Shown here: positions 1 through 6,659 of the stretch, piece after piece
How positions within the stretch are numbered: the stretch's first letter is position 1
How the letters are laid out: each line of letters begins with the position of its first letter
Origin: a virus
Virus record (IMG/VR): IMGVR_UViG_3300025137_000123
Span: 1-35,281 of that record
DNA length: 35,281 bases
Direction: 5' to 3' (one strand)
Position numbers and translations under genes: made by a program
The notes under the pieces: generated by a model
Databases searched by the model: none
Told to the model about the DNA's origin: nothing
The model's input: the letters and a program-made list of their open reading frames with translations, nothing else

Positions 1-147
1 GATTTCTGTCAAACTTATTTGGATGAAAAGTATTGGAACTATTCCAAAACAACTTCCACATATCTTAATCAGTATTTAGGTATGACTAGTCAGCATGTAA
101 AAAATGCAATCAAAAGAGGAGAACTAATCTTAACTAATCTTAACTAA
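1..147 (+). CDS. 3' end of a small hypothetical protein (truncated by window edge)
   Basis: An open frame runs from base 1 to a TAA at 145-147, giving 48 residues with no start visible, so the gene begins upstream of the window. The pattern Y-L-D near the start, then T-x-x-Y-L-x-x-Y-L-G-M-T and I-K-R-G-E-L, resembles the spacing in the next small protein (242-391), which has Y-L-D-W, T-V-x-x-F-A-x-Y-Y-G-F-T and I-x-x-G-R-E-L. Both could be short helix-turn-helix-like proteins related by duplication; this is inference from pattern only. The last codons are built from a 10-bp tandem repeat. Function unknown. Confidence 0.5.
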   Translation, partial: DFCQTYLDEKYWNYSKTTSTYLNQYLGMTSQHVKNAIKRGELILTNLN

Positions 148-151
148 GGTT
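122..151. repeat. three tandem 10-bp repeats
   Basis: AACTAATCTT occurs at 122-131 and 132-141, followed by AACTAAGGTT at 142-151, which differs at two bases. The array covers the stop codon of the upstream small gene and runs into the palindrome at 148-197. A period of about one DNA turn suggests a protein-binding array, but slippage within the coding end is an alternative. Confidence 0.7.
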
Positions 152-197
152 AATAGTTTATAGGGTATTTTTCGGAGTACCTTATTTAATATTAACC
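148..197. promoter_or_regulatory. 50-bp imperfect palindrome (hairpin terminator or operator)
   Basis: GGTTAATA at 148-155 is the exact reverse complement of TATTAACC at 190-197, and GGTA at 164-167 of TACC at 178-181. Over the full 20-base arms, 16 positions pair, around the 10-base loop TTTTTCGGAG. It lies directly after the stop of the partial gene at 1-147 and ahead of the rightward gene series. It has no clean T-run after it, so an operator or RNA-processing hairpin is as likely as a terminator. Confidence 0.55.
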
Positions 198-226
198 AAC
201 GTCACTACGAAGTAGGGACTTACAAA

Positions 227-386
227 GAAGGGAACTAAACAATGGATATTAAAGAGGATAGATTGATTGAACTGTATTTAGATTGGTTTAATAACTTTTT
301 AACAGTGTCGGTATTTGCTGAGTATTATGGCTTCACACCAACACAAGCAAGCAACATAATTGATAAGGGAAGGGAACTAAACAATG
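227..386 (+). repeat. 18-bp direct repeat forming two identical translation starts
   Basis: GAAGGGAACTAAACAATG is present identically at 227-244 and 369-386. Each copy supplies the Shine-Dalgarno-like GAAGGGA and the ATG of a gene (starts at 242 and 384). The second copy also encodes the last residues of the first gene. This suggests duplication of a leader or gene. Confidence 0.8.
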
Positions 387-391
387 CTTAA
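242..391 (+). CDS. small hypothetical phage protein (49 aa)
   Basis: ATG at 242 follows GAAGGGA with good spacing; the TAA is at 389-391, overlapping the next start at 384 by eight bases. The 49-residue product is acidic at its N-terminus and carries L-Y-L-D-W-F-N-N-F-L-T-V followed by F-A-E-Y-Y-G-F-T and I-I-D-K-G-R-E-L. I recall very similar short proteins in many phages, without a proven function. The Y-G-x-T-x-x-x-A-x-x-I-I spacing is compatible with a small helix-turn-helix fold, which would make it a possible early regulator. That role is inference. Confidence 0.75.
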   Translation: MDIKEDRLIELYLDWFNNFLTVSVFAEYYGFTPTQASNIIDKGRELNNA

Positions 392-689
392 TCAAATGAC
401 CCACGTTATAAACGACAAGAACATAATGTTTAATGTCGTACTTAGTGAAAGAGAAAATGAAGACGACAACACCACAAAAATGTTAGTCAGTTTTTATGAT
501 ACAAGATACGACCACACTCAATACGGTCAATTTATAGGTCGTTACTATGCGTCAACTCTATTGGGTTTGGATGGATATGGGAGTGGAATAAAAGACAAAG
601 GTTTAAACTTACATGGCGGAATAGCTGACTGGTTTATAAATGCTGATAATGCAAATCATGTAGTAGATTTTATAGAAGGGAAAGTATGA
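384..689 (+). CDS. hypothetical early protein (101 aa)
   Basis: Starts at an ATG whose ribosome site is the second copy of an 18-bp direct repeat. The product has no membrane segment or signal peptide. A mid region reads L-V-S-F-Y-D-T-R-Y, then Q-Y-G-Q-F-I-G-R-Y-Y-A-S-T-L-L-G, followed by a Gly/Leu-rich stretch and W-F-I-N-A-D-N. This resembles a recurrent hypothetical protein of marine phages with no known activity. It is in the early position typical of host-takeover genes. The stop overlaps the next start (ATGA). Confidence 0.7.
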   Translation: MLNQMTHVINDKNIMFNVVLSERENEDDNTTKMLVSFYDTRYDHTQYGQFIGRYYASTLLGLDGYGSGIKDKGLNLHGGIADWFINADNANHVVDFIEGKV

Positions 690-904
690 TGAAAAGTATA
701 GTAAATGAGACAGTAGATTTTAATAAGAATGTTTATGTCACTCGTTATATAAAAAATGACGTTACAAAGTATTTACCTAACTGTGATGTATCCAATTTCT
801 TTTGTGACTTAATGGGTAGAACTCACATAGCTCAAGATAGGTTTCATTATATTAGAGACTTAGGTTTTAAGATTATGATTAAAGAAGAAGAGGTAACAGA
901 ATAA
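686..904 (+). CDS. hypothetical early protein (72 aa)
   Basis: The ATG at 686 overlaps the TGA of the preceding gene, and the upstream GAAGGGAAAG is a strong ribosome site; a second in-frame ATG follows at 689. The product is a small, mixed-charge soluble protein ending in an acidic K-E-E-E-V-T-E tail. No motif is recognised. Its TAA touches the following ATG at 904, so these genes are translationally coupled. Confidence 0.6.
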   Translation: MMKSIVNETVDFNKNVYVTRYIKNDVTKYLPNCDVSNFFCDLMGRTHIAQDRFHYIRDLGFKIMIKEEEVTE

Positions 905-1149
905 TGGCAAGATATCATTTCCAAAAGATACCCAATACAACAGAGGGTAAAGAGCTGGTCAGATTAATGAGGAAGTATCTTAATAGAGATGTCTACAAGC
1001 TGACGTGTAAGGGTCAGAACTTAGATAGTGAGAACCATAATTGGAGAGACTATGAGTTTGGTTCTCCAATATATGCCTCTAAAAATCTGAGGGTTTACAT
1101 TGATGAACGATGGTCTCATACTGATAGACCTACAAACAGAGGAGTATAG
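904..1149 (+). CDS. hypothetical early protein (81 aa)
   Basis: Starts at the ATG that overlaps the previous TAA (TAATG). The product is basic, with the N-terminus M-A-R-Y-H-F-Q-K and a tryptophan-rich centre. I recognise no domain. It is followed closely by the cytosine methyltransferase and shares its operon. It could be a small accessory or anti-host protein, but nothing in the sequence shows that. Confidence 0.6.
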   Translation: MARYHFQKIPNTTEGKELVRLMRKYLNRDVYKLTCKGQNLDSENHNWRDYEFGSPIYASKNLRVYIDERWSHTDRPTNRGV

Positions 1150-1152
1150 TTG

Positions 1153-1944
1153 ATGAAAGTATTAAGTTTATTTGACGGTATGAGTTGCGGTCAGATTGCA
1201 TTGCAACGATTGGGTATAGATGTAGAGAAGTATGTTGCATCTGAGATTGATAAGTATGCTATCTCTGTTGCAAAGAAGAACTTCCCTAACATGATACATA
1301 TAGGTGACGTGAGGGATGTAAAGGTTACTGAACATTTTGATTTGATTATGTTCGGTAGTCCATGCCAAGGTTTTAGTTTTGCAGGTAACAATTTAAATTT
1401 TGATGACCCTAGAAGTAAACTATTCTTTGAGGCTGTAAGAATACTAGAGGAAGCTAAGGCTATTAATCCTAATGTAAAGTTCTTGATGGAGAATGTTAGG
1501 ATGAAGAAGGATAGTGAGCAAGTAATCACTGACCTTCTAGGTGTTGAACCGATAGCTATTAACTCTCGTATATTCTCTGCTCAATCAAGGTACAGATTGT
1601 ATTGGACTAACCTTGAAGTAGGAGAGTTACCAGAAGATAAGGGTATCGTTCTCAAAGATATACTTGAGGATGATTACATAACCGACAGAGACAAGGCACA
1701 TTGTATAGATGCAAATTACTTTAAAGGTGGGAACTTAAAGTCTTACTTTGAGAAGCATAGGAGACAGCTAGTCTTTAGCAAGGATGGGGAGAGAAAGCTA
1801 ACACCACTAGAATGTGAGAGACTTCAGACAGTACCAGATAATTATACTAATCATGTATCCAACACCCAAAGGTATAAGATGTTGGGTAATGGTTGGACTG
1901 TAGACACTGTGTGCCACGTTCTGAGTAGCCTTAGGAATGAGTGA
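1153..1944 (+). CDS. DNA (cytosine-5) methyltransferase
   Basis: A 263-residue C5 methyltransferase with all core motifs: motif I L-S-L-F-D-G-M-S-C-G (4-13) binding AdoMet, motif IV F-G-S-P-C-Q-G-F-S with catalytic Cys71, motif VI E-N-V (113-115), motif VIII Q-S-R-Y-R (144-148), motif IX around T-P-L-E-C-E-R-L-Q, and motif X M-L-G-N-G-W-T-V. The region between VIII and IX, where target recognition lies, is short, as in small phage orphan enzymes. ATG 1153 is preferred over TTG 1150 because AGAGGAG sits eight bases before it. No partner restriction enzyme is visible, so protection of phage DNA is the likeliest role; the target sequence is unknown. Confidence 0.93.
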   Translation: MKVLSLFDGMSCGQIALQRLGIDVEKYVASEIDKYAISVAKKNFPNMIHIGDVRDVKVTEHFDLIMFGSPCQGFSFAGNNLNFDDPRSKLFFEAVRILEEAKAINPNVKFLMENVRMKKDSEQVITDLLGVEPIAINSRIFSAQSRYRLYWTNLEVGELPEDKGIVLKDILEDDYITDRDKAHCIDANYFKGGNLKSYFEKHRRQLVFSKDGERKLTPLECERLQTVPDNYTNHVSNTQRYKMLGNGWTVDTVCHVLSSLRNE

Positions 1945-2095
1945 GCCTTGTTACCTATGTGATGGTAGTGGTGTGGTCTATGAGGCAGACCCATTTAGTG
2001 AGGGTGAGGTCAATGCAGAGGAGTGTAGTTGTCAGAAGATTGGTGGCTATGTTGTTCAACCTTTACCCTCTCACTTTAATTTATATTTTAAGTAG
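1937..2095 (+). CDS. 52-aa zinc-ribbon-like microprotein (CxxCxGxG...CxC)
   Basis: ATG at 1937 overlaps the end of the methyltransferase by eight bases, and the frame stops with TAG at 2093-2095. Residues 5-12 read C-Y-L-C-D-G-S-G, followed by an acidic stretch and C-S-C at 30-32. C-x-x-C-x-G-x-G is typical of DnaJ-type and other small zinc ribbons. The four cysteines could hold one zinc ion. Function unknown; a nucleic-acid or protein contact role is inference. Confidence 0.7.
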   Translation: MSEPCYLCDGSGVVYEADPFSEGEVNAEECSCQKIGGYVVQPLPSHFNLYFK

Positions 2096-2106
2096 GAGAT
2101 AGAAAG

Positions 2107-2253
2107 ATGTCAGTATGTGGAGAGATTGAGAACATGCACCATGAGAATCGTATGTTAAATGAAGAGTATGTAAAAATTGTTGGAAGACAGAGACAAATCC
2201 AGGAATTGATTAAGATAAACAACGATAAGATAAAGATGCTTGAGGATTTATGA
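2107..2253 (+). CDS. 48-aa coiled-coil microprotein
   Basis: ATG at 2107 lies about six bases after AGGAGATAG, a strong ribosome site. The 48 residues are nearly all helix-forming, with leucine/isoleucine at heptad-like spacing and an N-terminal cysteine, and no membrane segment. The stop TGA overlaps the start of the next microprotein (ATGA). Function unknown; a small coiled-coil partner protein is likely. Confidence 0.6.
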   Translation: MSVCGEIENMHHENRMLNEEYVKIVGRQRQIQELIKINNDKIKMLEDL

Positions 2254-2434
2254 TGTCAGATACATTAATATTGTTTGGTATTTTTGTAGCATTAAATTTG
2301 GCTGCAATATATTTTTCAAGATAGGACTTGACAGATTAGATGAGGGCTGTATCATCGGACTACAGTTCGACAAAGGTGCATACATAGAAAGGATTGAAGA
2401 TGTTATTAGAAAACGTACCCCTAAGACTTATTAA
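2240..2434 (+). CDS. possible small protein, start unresolved
   Basis: A frame open from a TTG at 2240 to TAA at 2432-2434. Its C-terminal half (about 2327-2434) looks protein-like, with G-C-I-I-G-L-Q-F, G-A-Y-I-E-R-I-E-D-V-I and R-K-R-T. Its N-terminal half overlaps the 24-aa membrane peptide in another frame and has no ribosome site. No ATG or GTG exists in frame, and a promoter-like sequence lies at 2328-2355. Either it is a relic or frameshifted gene, or the open frame is accidental. Confidence 0.25.
   Translation: MRIYDVRYINIVWYFCSIKFGCNIFFKIGLDRLDEGCIIGLQFDKGAYIERIEDVIRKRTPKTY
2250..2324 (+). CDS. 24-aa single-span membrane microprotein
   Basis: ATG at 2250 overlaps the TGA of the preceding microprotein. 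The 24-residue product is M-M-S-D-T followed by about 16 hydrophobic residues and a terminal Y-F-S-R. This is the pattern of a minimal transmembrane peptide with an acidic outside end and a basic inside end. The coupled start supports translation. Such peptides in phages can act as inhibitors, holin-like peptides or superinfection factors; the role here is unknown. Confidence 0.45.
   Translation: MMSDTLILFGIFVALNLAAIYFSR
2328..2355 (+). promoter_or_regulatory. sigma70-type promoter upstream of primase-helicase
   Basis: TTGACA at 2328-2333, a 16-base spacer, and TATCAT at 2350-2355. It sits in the only sizeable gap (2325-2399) of the early region, just before the gene at 2400. Transcription would begin near 2362. 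Confidence 0.55.
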
Positions 2435-2630
2435 GAAAGAGATAAGTAAATCAGAGAGGAGAGTAAGGAATCTTGTTTACTCTTTAAACAAACCTAATGG
2501 CTACAAAGGTAAGAAAGATAAAGAGGATATGAACCAATATCTTTTGAAACAGATTAGAAATGAAAATCATTTTGTTAACATGTGCTTGTGCAATATTGAT
2601 TTTATAATGGAAAGGGAAAAGAATGTCTGA
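2400..2630 (+). CDS. hypothetical basic protein (76 aa)
   Basis: ATG at 2400 is chosen because AAAGGA lies about seven bases before it; a TTG at 2394 is an alternative. The protein is highly basic, with I-K-K-E-I-S-K-S-E-R-R-V-R-N-L-V and a G-Y-K-G-K-K-D-K-E-D cluster. A DNA-binding role is compatible with this. It resembles hypothetical proteins found just ahead of primase in related phages. It overlaps the primase start by eight bases and is the first gene after the promoter at 2328. Confidence 0.65.
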   Translation: MLLENVPLRLIKKEISKSERRVRNLVYSLNKPNGYKGKKDKEDMNQYLLKQIRNENHFVNMCLCNIDFIMEREKNV

Positions 2631-4218
2631 AAGAAGTCATGTAAGTTGTCCATTCGAGGACTGTGGTAGCTCCGATGCTTTCTCTTACAACACAGAGAAG
2701 AAGGTAGGCAAGTGTCACTCATGTGACAGAGCTTACCCTCACTCTGGGATGAAGTTAATAGATGGTGCAGCAGAAGAGTACCCACTAAACGAAGACCCTA
2801 TTGAAGACCAACTCAGTAGACTAAGTGTTGTGTTAAATCAAAACAAGAAAGCATACAGAGGTATCAGACCACCAAGCCTAGAGTTTTATGGAGTACAAAC
2901 ATTCTCTAATGCTTTGGATGAGGTTGTTAAACAAGCTTACATCTACCCTAGTGGTGGTCGTAAGATCAGACAAGTACCTAAAGCTTTCCATGTAGAGGCA
3001 GGGTTCAGAGGTGATGAACTCTTTGGTATGGATAAGTTTAATGCAGGTGCTAGTCGTGTTGTTATTGTGACAGAGGGAGAGGTAGATTGTTTGTCAGCCT
3101 ATCAGATGTTAGGTCAGAAGTATCCTTGTGTGTCACTACCATCCTCATCTCCATCAAAGAAACTGTGGCAAGGTAAGGCTAAAGATTGGTTAAATTCTTT
3201 CCAAAAAATTATATTATCTGTTGATACTGATGATGCAGGTAATGGGATAGCTGATAAGATTGCTAGTCTATTTCCTAACAAGACGTATCGAATACCACAC
3301 GATAAGTATAAGGATGCGAATGAGTTCTTACAGGCAGGTGCAATCGAGTCCTTCAAGACTGCTTTCTTTAATGCTAAGAAGTACACACCTCAACATGTGT
3401 GGAATACAACGGAACAATTCTTAAAGATATTAAATGCTAAGGATGATGCAAAGTTTGTACCAACAGGCATTGCTGCATTTGATGAGGTAGCTTTAGGTCT
3501 AATGCAAGGACACCTCACAGTATTCCAGGCACCAGAGGGCATAGGTAAGACAGAGTTTATGAGGTACTTGGAGTATCACATGTTGTCTAAACATTCGGAT
3601 ACACCCATTGCTATCTGTCACCTAGAAGAAACAAAGAAGAGAAGTATCTTAGGTCTTGTATCCTACCAGTTGGGTATCAACCTCACTCGTAAGGATCTGA
3701 TCGAAGAGAACAACATGTATGAAGAGGTGGAGCAAGCAGTGATTGACCTCACTGAAAAGGAAAACCTCTACCAATTTACTATCTCTGTTGATGAAGATCC
3801 GATGGAGATTATGAATAGGATCAGATACTTTAGTCAAGCATGTGGTGTTAAGTATGTATTCTTTGAACCTATCCAAGACCTTGCTTACTCAAGGCTAGGT
3901 GATGAGACCATAGAGAAGTGGTTGTCCTCTCTATCAGTACAACTTTCAAGGATGGCTGCAGAATTAAATGTAGGTATCGTTACCATCGCACATGAGAATG
4001 ATGACGGACAGATACGAGACTGTCGTACCATAGGTAAGAGAGCCAGTGTTGTTGTTAAATTACAAAGGGATAAGATGTCATCCGATGATGAGGACAGGAA
4101 CACAACACGACTACTCGTCGTTAAGAACAGACCTGCTGGTACAACAGGACATGCTGGGTTGCTTGCCTTTGATGCTGATAGTTTCACCCTTAAAGAAAAG
4201 TTTGAGAGGTTTGTATGA
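2623..4218 (+). CDS. T7 gp4-like DNA primase-helicase
   Basis: A 531-residue primase-helicase close to the T7 gp4 length. An N-terminal zinc-binding site uses Cys9, Cys14, Cys31 and Cys34. The TOPRIM primase core has T-E-G-E-V-D (E151) and D-T-D (201-203). The RecA-like helicase has Walker A A-P-E-G-I-G-K-T-E (303-311), a Walker B-like strand Y-V-F-F-E-P (411-416) ending in Glu rather than the usual Asp, and K-N-R-P-A-G-T-T-G (501-509) holding a probable arginine finger. It unwinds the fork and lays down primers for the adjacent polymerase. The start follows AAAGGGAAAAG. The stop overlaps the polymerase ATG. Confidence 0.96.
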   Translation: MSERSHVSCPFEDCGSSDAFSYNTEKKVGKCHSCDRAYPHSGMKLIDGAAEEYPLNEDPIEDQLSRLSVVLNQNKKAYRGIRPPSLEFYGVQTFSNALDEVVKQAYIYPSGGRKIRQVPKAFHVEAGFRGDELFGMDKFNAGASRVVIVTEGEVDCLSAYQMLGQKYPCVSLPSSSPSKKLWQGKAKDWLNSFQKIILSVDTDDAGNGIADKIASLFPNKTYRIPHDKYKDANEFLQAGAIESFKTAFFNAKKYTPQHVWNTTEQFLKILNAKDDAKFVPTGIAAFDEVALGLMQGHLTVFQAPEGIGKTEFMRYLEYHMLSKHSDTPIAICHLEETKKRSILGLVSYQLGINLTRKDLIEENNMYEEVEQAVIDLTEKENLYQFTISVDEDPMEIMNRIRYFSQACGVKYVFFEPIQDLAYSRLGDETIEKWLSSLSVQLSRMAAELNVGIVTIAHENDDGQIRDCRTIGKRASVVVKLQRDKMSSDDEDRNTTRLLVVKNRPAGTTGHAGLLAFDADSFTLKEKFERFV

Positions 4219-6101
4219 GACTAGAAGTAATGGACATTGAAACAGATGACCTTGATGCCAAACATATCTGGCTTATATGTTGTAAAAATGTCACAACTAA
4301 GAAGATAGTACTGTTCAAGAACTTGACAGAAGATAAACATGAGGCAGAAAAATTCAAAAAATATTGTGAAGGTGTGGATAAGTTTATCTTTCACAATGGT
4401 ATTAGCTTTGATGTTCCTGTTATCAACTCTTTGCTTGGCTTTACTATCGAGCCTAGTAAAATCATAGACACTCTTGTTATCTCTCGTTTGTATCACTACT
4501 CAATACTAAAGGGTCATAGTCTGGATGCTTGGGGAAAGAGATTGGGTCTATATAAAGGTAAGTTCACAGACTTTAAGTCAGGTCTCTCTGATGAGATGAT
4601 TGAGTATGGTATCAATGATGTTGAGGTAACTCATAGACTCTTTGACAACTTCAAACACATTGTCTTTGATGACAAGTGGGCTAAGTCTTTGAGGTTAGAG
4701 CATGACATACAAATCATTTGCCAAGGTATGAAAGAGAATGGCTTTAAGTTTAATGAGGATCAGGCAGAGGAGTATTTAGGTTCTGTCTTGGTAAGGATGG
4801 AAGAGTTAGAGAACCAATTCCAAATAGACTTCCCACCTAAACTTACTGAGATGAAGAGGATAAAGTACAAGGTCAGAGCAGATGGCAGCCTGTTTAAAAG
4901 TGTGACGGATGCTCTACTTAGGTACGAGAACACAAGGATAGATGGTGGTGACCTTGTGTGTCTTGATTACATGGACTTTAATCCAGGCTCTACTAAGCAG
5001 AGGATCGAAAGACTATGGGAAGCAGGTTGGAAACCAGTGGACAAAACAAAAGGACACCTGCTCTTTGAGAGAGAGGAAGACAAAGACCCAGAGAGAGGTA
5101 AGAAGTTTGAGTACTACGGATGGATGTGTAACGAGACTAACCTCAACACTTTACCTGTCAATGCACCTTCAGGTGGCTTGGCTCTAGCTGAGTGGCTCAC
5201 CTTAGAAGGACGGAGAAGTTCTTTAGCTGAGTGGTTAGGTTGTGTCAAAGAGGACGGAAGGATACATGGATCATTCAACCACATCGGTGCATGGACAGGC
5301 AGATTGTCACATGCTGCACCTAACCAAGCTAACATACCTTCAGCCTTTCATGGCACACCAACAACGGCAGTAGAGAAGGTGAAGCACACCTATGACGGAG
5401 CTTTTAGAGAGTTGTGGTGTGTCGGTGAAGGTAACTATTTAGTCGGCACAGATGCAGACGGAATCCAACTTAGAATATTAGCTGATCTTATGGGGTCACA
5501 AGAGTATGTCGATGCTATCCTTAGTGGTAAGAAAGAGGATGAGACTGACATACATAATGTTAATCGTAAAGCTTTAGGTCTGTCTCACATCACAAGAGAC
5601 ATGGCAAAGACGTTCATCTATGCCTTCTTACTAGGTGCAGGTACGGCTAAGGTAAGTCAGATACTCAAGACGGATAAGAGACAGGCTACAAGGGCAGTCA
5701 ATAACTTTATGGAAAGTATCTCTGGTTTATCCAGACTAAAGAAGAAGATTGTACCACAGATAGCAGAGAATGGATACTTCAGAGGGTATGATGGACGTAA
5801 AGTTAAAGTACCATCAGAACATAAGACACTTGCAGGTATGCTGCAGAATGGGGAGAGTACCATTATGAAACATGCTACTCGCAAGTGGATTAACTGGGGC
5901 CGTAAGGAAGGGATTGTCTTCAAGCTAGTGACATGGCCTCACGATGAGTGGCAGACAGAGGTGATAGGATCTAAGGATAGTGCAGAAAGATTAGGTGCTA
6001 TTCAACGTAAGTCAATCGAGTCTGTTGGTGTGGAACTAGGGCTTACTTGTCCTCTTGCTGGGTCTACAAGTATAGGTAAATCTTGGCTTGACACACATTA
6101 A
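4215..6101 (+). CDS. family A DNA polymerase (T7-like) with 3'-5' exonuclease
   Basis: A 628-residue replicative polymerase. Exonuclease motifs are D7-I-E9, H-N-G-I-S-F-D66 and Y-G-I-N-D135, so proofreading should be active. Polymerase motif A is G-T-D413-A-D-G-I-Q418-L-R420, motif B R461-D-M-A-K465-T-F-I-Y469-A-F-L-L-G, motif C H576-D-E578. Tyr469 matches T7 Tyr526. Two residues are unusual: Gln418 where the family normally has Glu (E. coli Pol I E710, the ribonucleotide steric gate), and Leu473 where Tyr is usual in Y-G. At 628 rather than 704 residues it probably lacks the T7 thioredoxin-binding insertion. The ATG overlaps the helicase TGA. Confidence 0.96.
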   Translation: MRLEVMDIETDDLDAKHIWLICCKNVTTKKIVLFKNLTEDKHEAEKFKKYCEGVDKFIFHNGISFDVPVINSLLGFTIEPSKIIDTLVISRLYHYSILKGHSLDAWGKRLGLYKGKFTDFKSGLSDEMIEYGINDVEVTHRLFDNFKHIVFDDKWAKSLRLEHDIQIICQGMKENGFKFNEDQAEEYLGSVLVRMEELENQFQIDFPPKLTEMKRIKYKVRADGSLFKSVTDALLRYENTRIDGGDLVCLDYMDFNPGSTKQRIERLWEAGWKPVDKTKGHLLFEREEDKDPERGKKFEYYGWMCNETNLNTLPVNAPSGGLALAEWLTLEGRRSSLAEWLGCVKEDGRIHGSFNHIGAWTGRLSHAAPNQANIPSAFHGTPTTAVEKVKHTYDGAFRELWCVGEGNYLVGTDADGIQLRILADLMGSQEYVDAILSGKKEDETDIHNVNRKALGLSHITRDMAKTFIYAFLLGAGTAKVSQILKTDKRQATRAVNNFMESISGLSRLKKKIVPQIAENGYFRGYDGRKVKVPSEHKTLAGMLQNGESTIMKHATRKWINWGRKEGIVFKLVTWPHDEWQTEVIGSKDSAERLGAIQRKSIESVGVELGLTCPLAGSTSIGKSWLDTH

Positions 6102-6116
6102 CAAATACAATATACT
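6088..6116 (+). promoter_or_regulatory. sigma70 promoter upstream of the SSB gene
   Basis: TTGACA at 6088-6093 (inside the 3' end of the polymerase gene), an exact 17-base spacer, then TATACT at 6111-6116. Transcription would begin near 6123, ahead of the start codon at 6153. The 51-base gap after the polymerase is otherwise empty. Confidence 0.75.
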
Positions 6117-6152
6117 ATACTTTCAACTTAGCCAAGCAAGGAAGGTTTTCTA

Positions 6153-6656
6153 ATGGCAAACAATCATGTAACAGCAGAGGGTGAGCTTTATTACCCTAAA
6201 CTTTTTCCTCAAAACAAAGAGGTTAGTGAGTACACAACAAAAACAGAAGGTAGTTACAACACTGTCTTTATCCCTGCCTCTGATGAGGAGCTTAACAAGT
6301 TCCTGGATGCAGGGTATCCCAAAGAAGCAATGGGTTATCCAATGATAAAGGAATATTCTGTTGCTGGTGGACGTAAAGGTATCAAACTTAAACGTCCTCA
6401 TGTACACCCATCAGGGATAGAAGACTTTGGTGGTGCTCCTAAAGTTCTTGACTTTACTCAAGGTCAAGGTGAAAAGCTTTGGGACTTTGACGTTGACGGT
6501 GCTTTGGGTAATGGAACGAAAGCTAAAGTAAAAGCTTCTATCTATGTACCTGAGAAGGGTTCTAAAACCAAAGGTTCTATCACTCGACTAGAAGCAATAG
6601 CCGTCACTGAACATGTGGAGTTAAAGGAAAGAGCCGAATCTGAGATGGTTTGGTAA
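6153..6656 (+). CDS. probable single-stranded DNA-binding protein
   Basis: A 167-residue protein placed between polymerase and nuclease genes, the usual place for the gp2.5-type SSB in T7-like phages. The C-terminal third holds a beta-rich K-A-K-V-K-A-S-I-Y-V-P-E-K and G-S-I-T-R-L-E-A-I-A-V-T-E-H-V, resembling SSB-annotated proteins of marine podoviruses. It ends in an acidic stretch with a terminal aromatic residue (E-S-E-M-V-W), reminiscent of the acidic, aromatic-ended gp2.5 tail that contacts the replisome. The N-terminal part is not recognised. It has its own promoter (6088) and the ribosome site AAGGAAGG, consistent with high expression. Confidence 0.6.
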   Translation: MANNHVTAEGELYYPKLFPQNKEVSEYTTKTEGSYNTVFIPASDEELNKFLDAGYPKEAMGYPMIKEYSVAGGRKGIKLKRPHVHPSGIEDFGGAPKVLDFTQGQGEKLWDFDVDGALGNGTKAKVKASIYVPEKGSKTKGSITRLEAIAVTEHVELKERAESEMVW

Positions 6657-6659
6657 AGG

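Noticed and set aside
1191-1529. Minus-strand open frame (112 aa) inside the methyltransferase gene
   Set aside because: The methyltransferase has all catalytic motifs on the plus strand; the antisense frame has no recognisable features or coupling.
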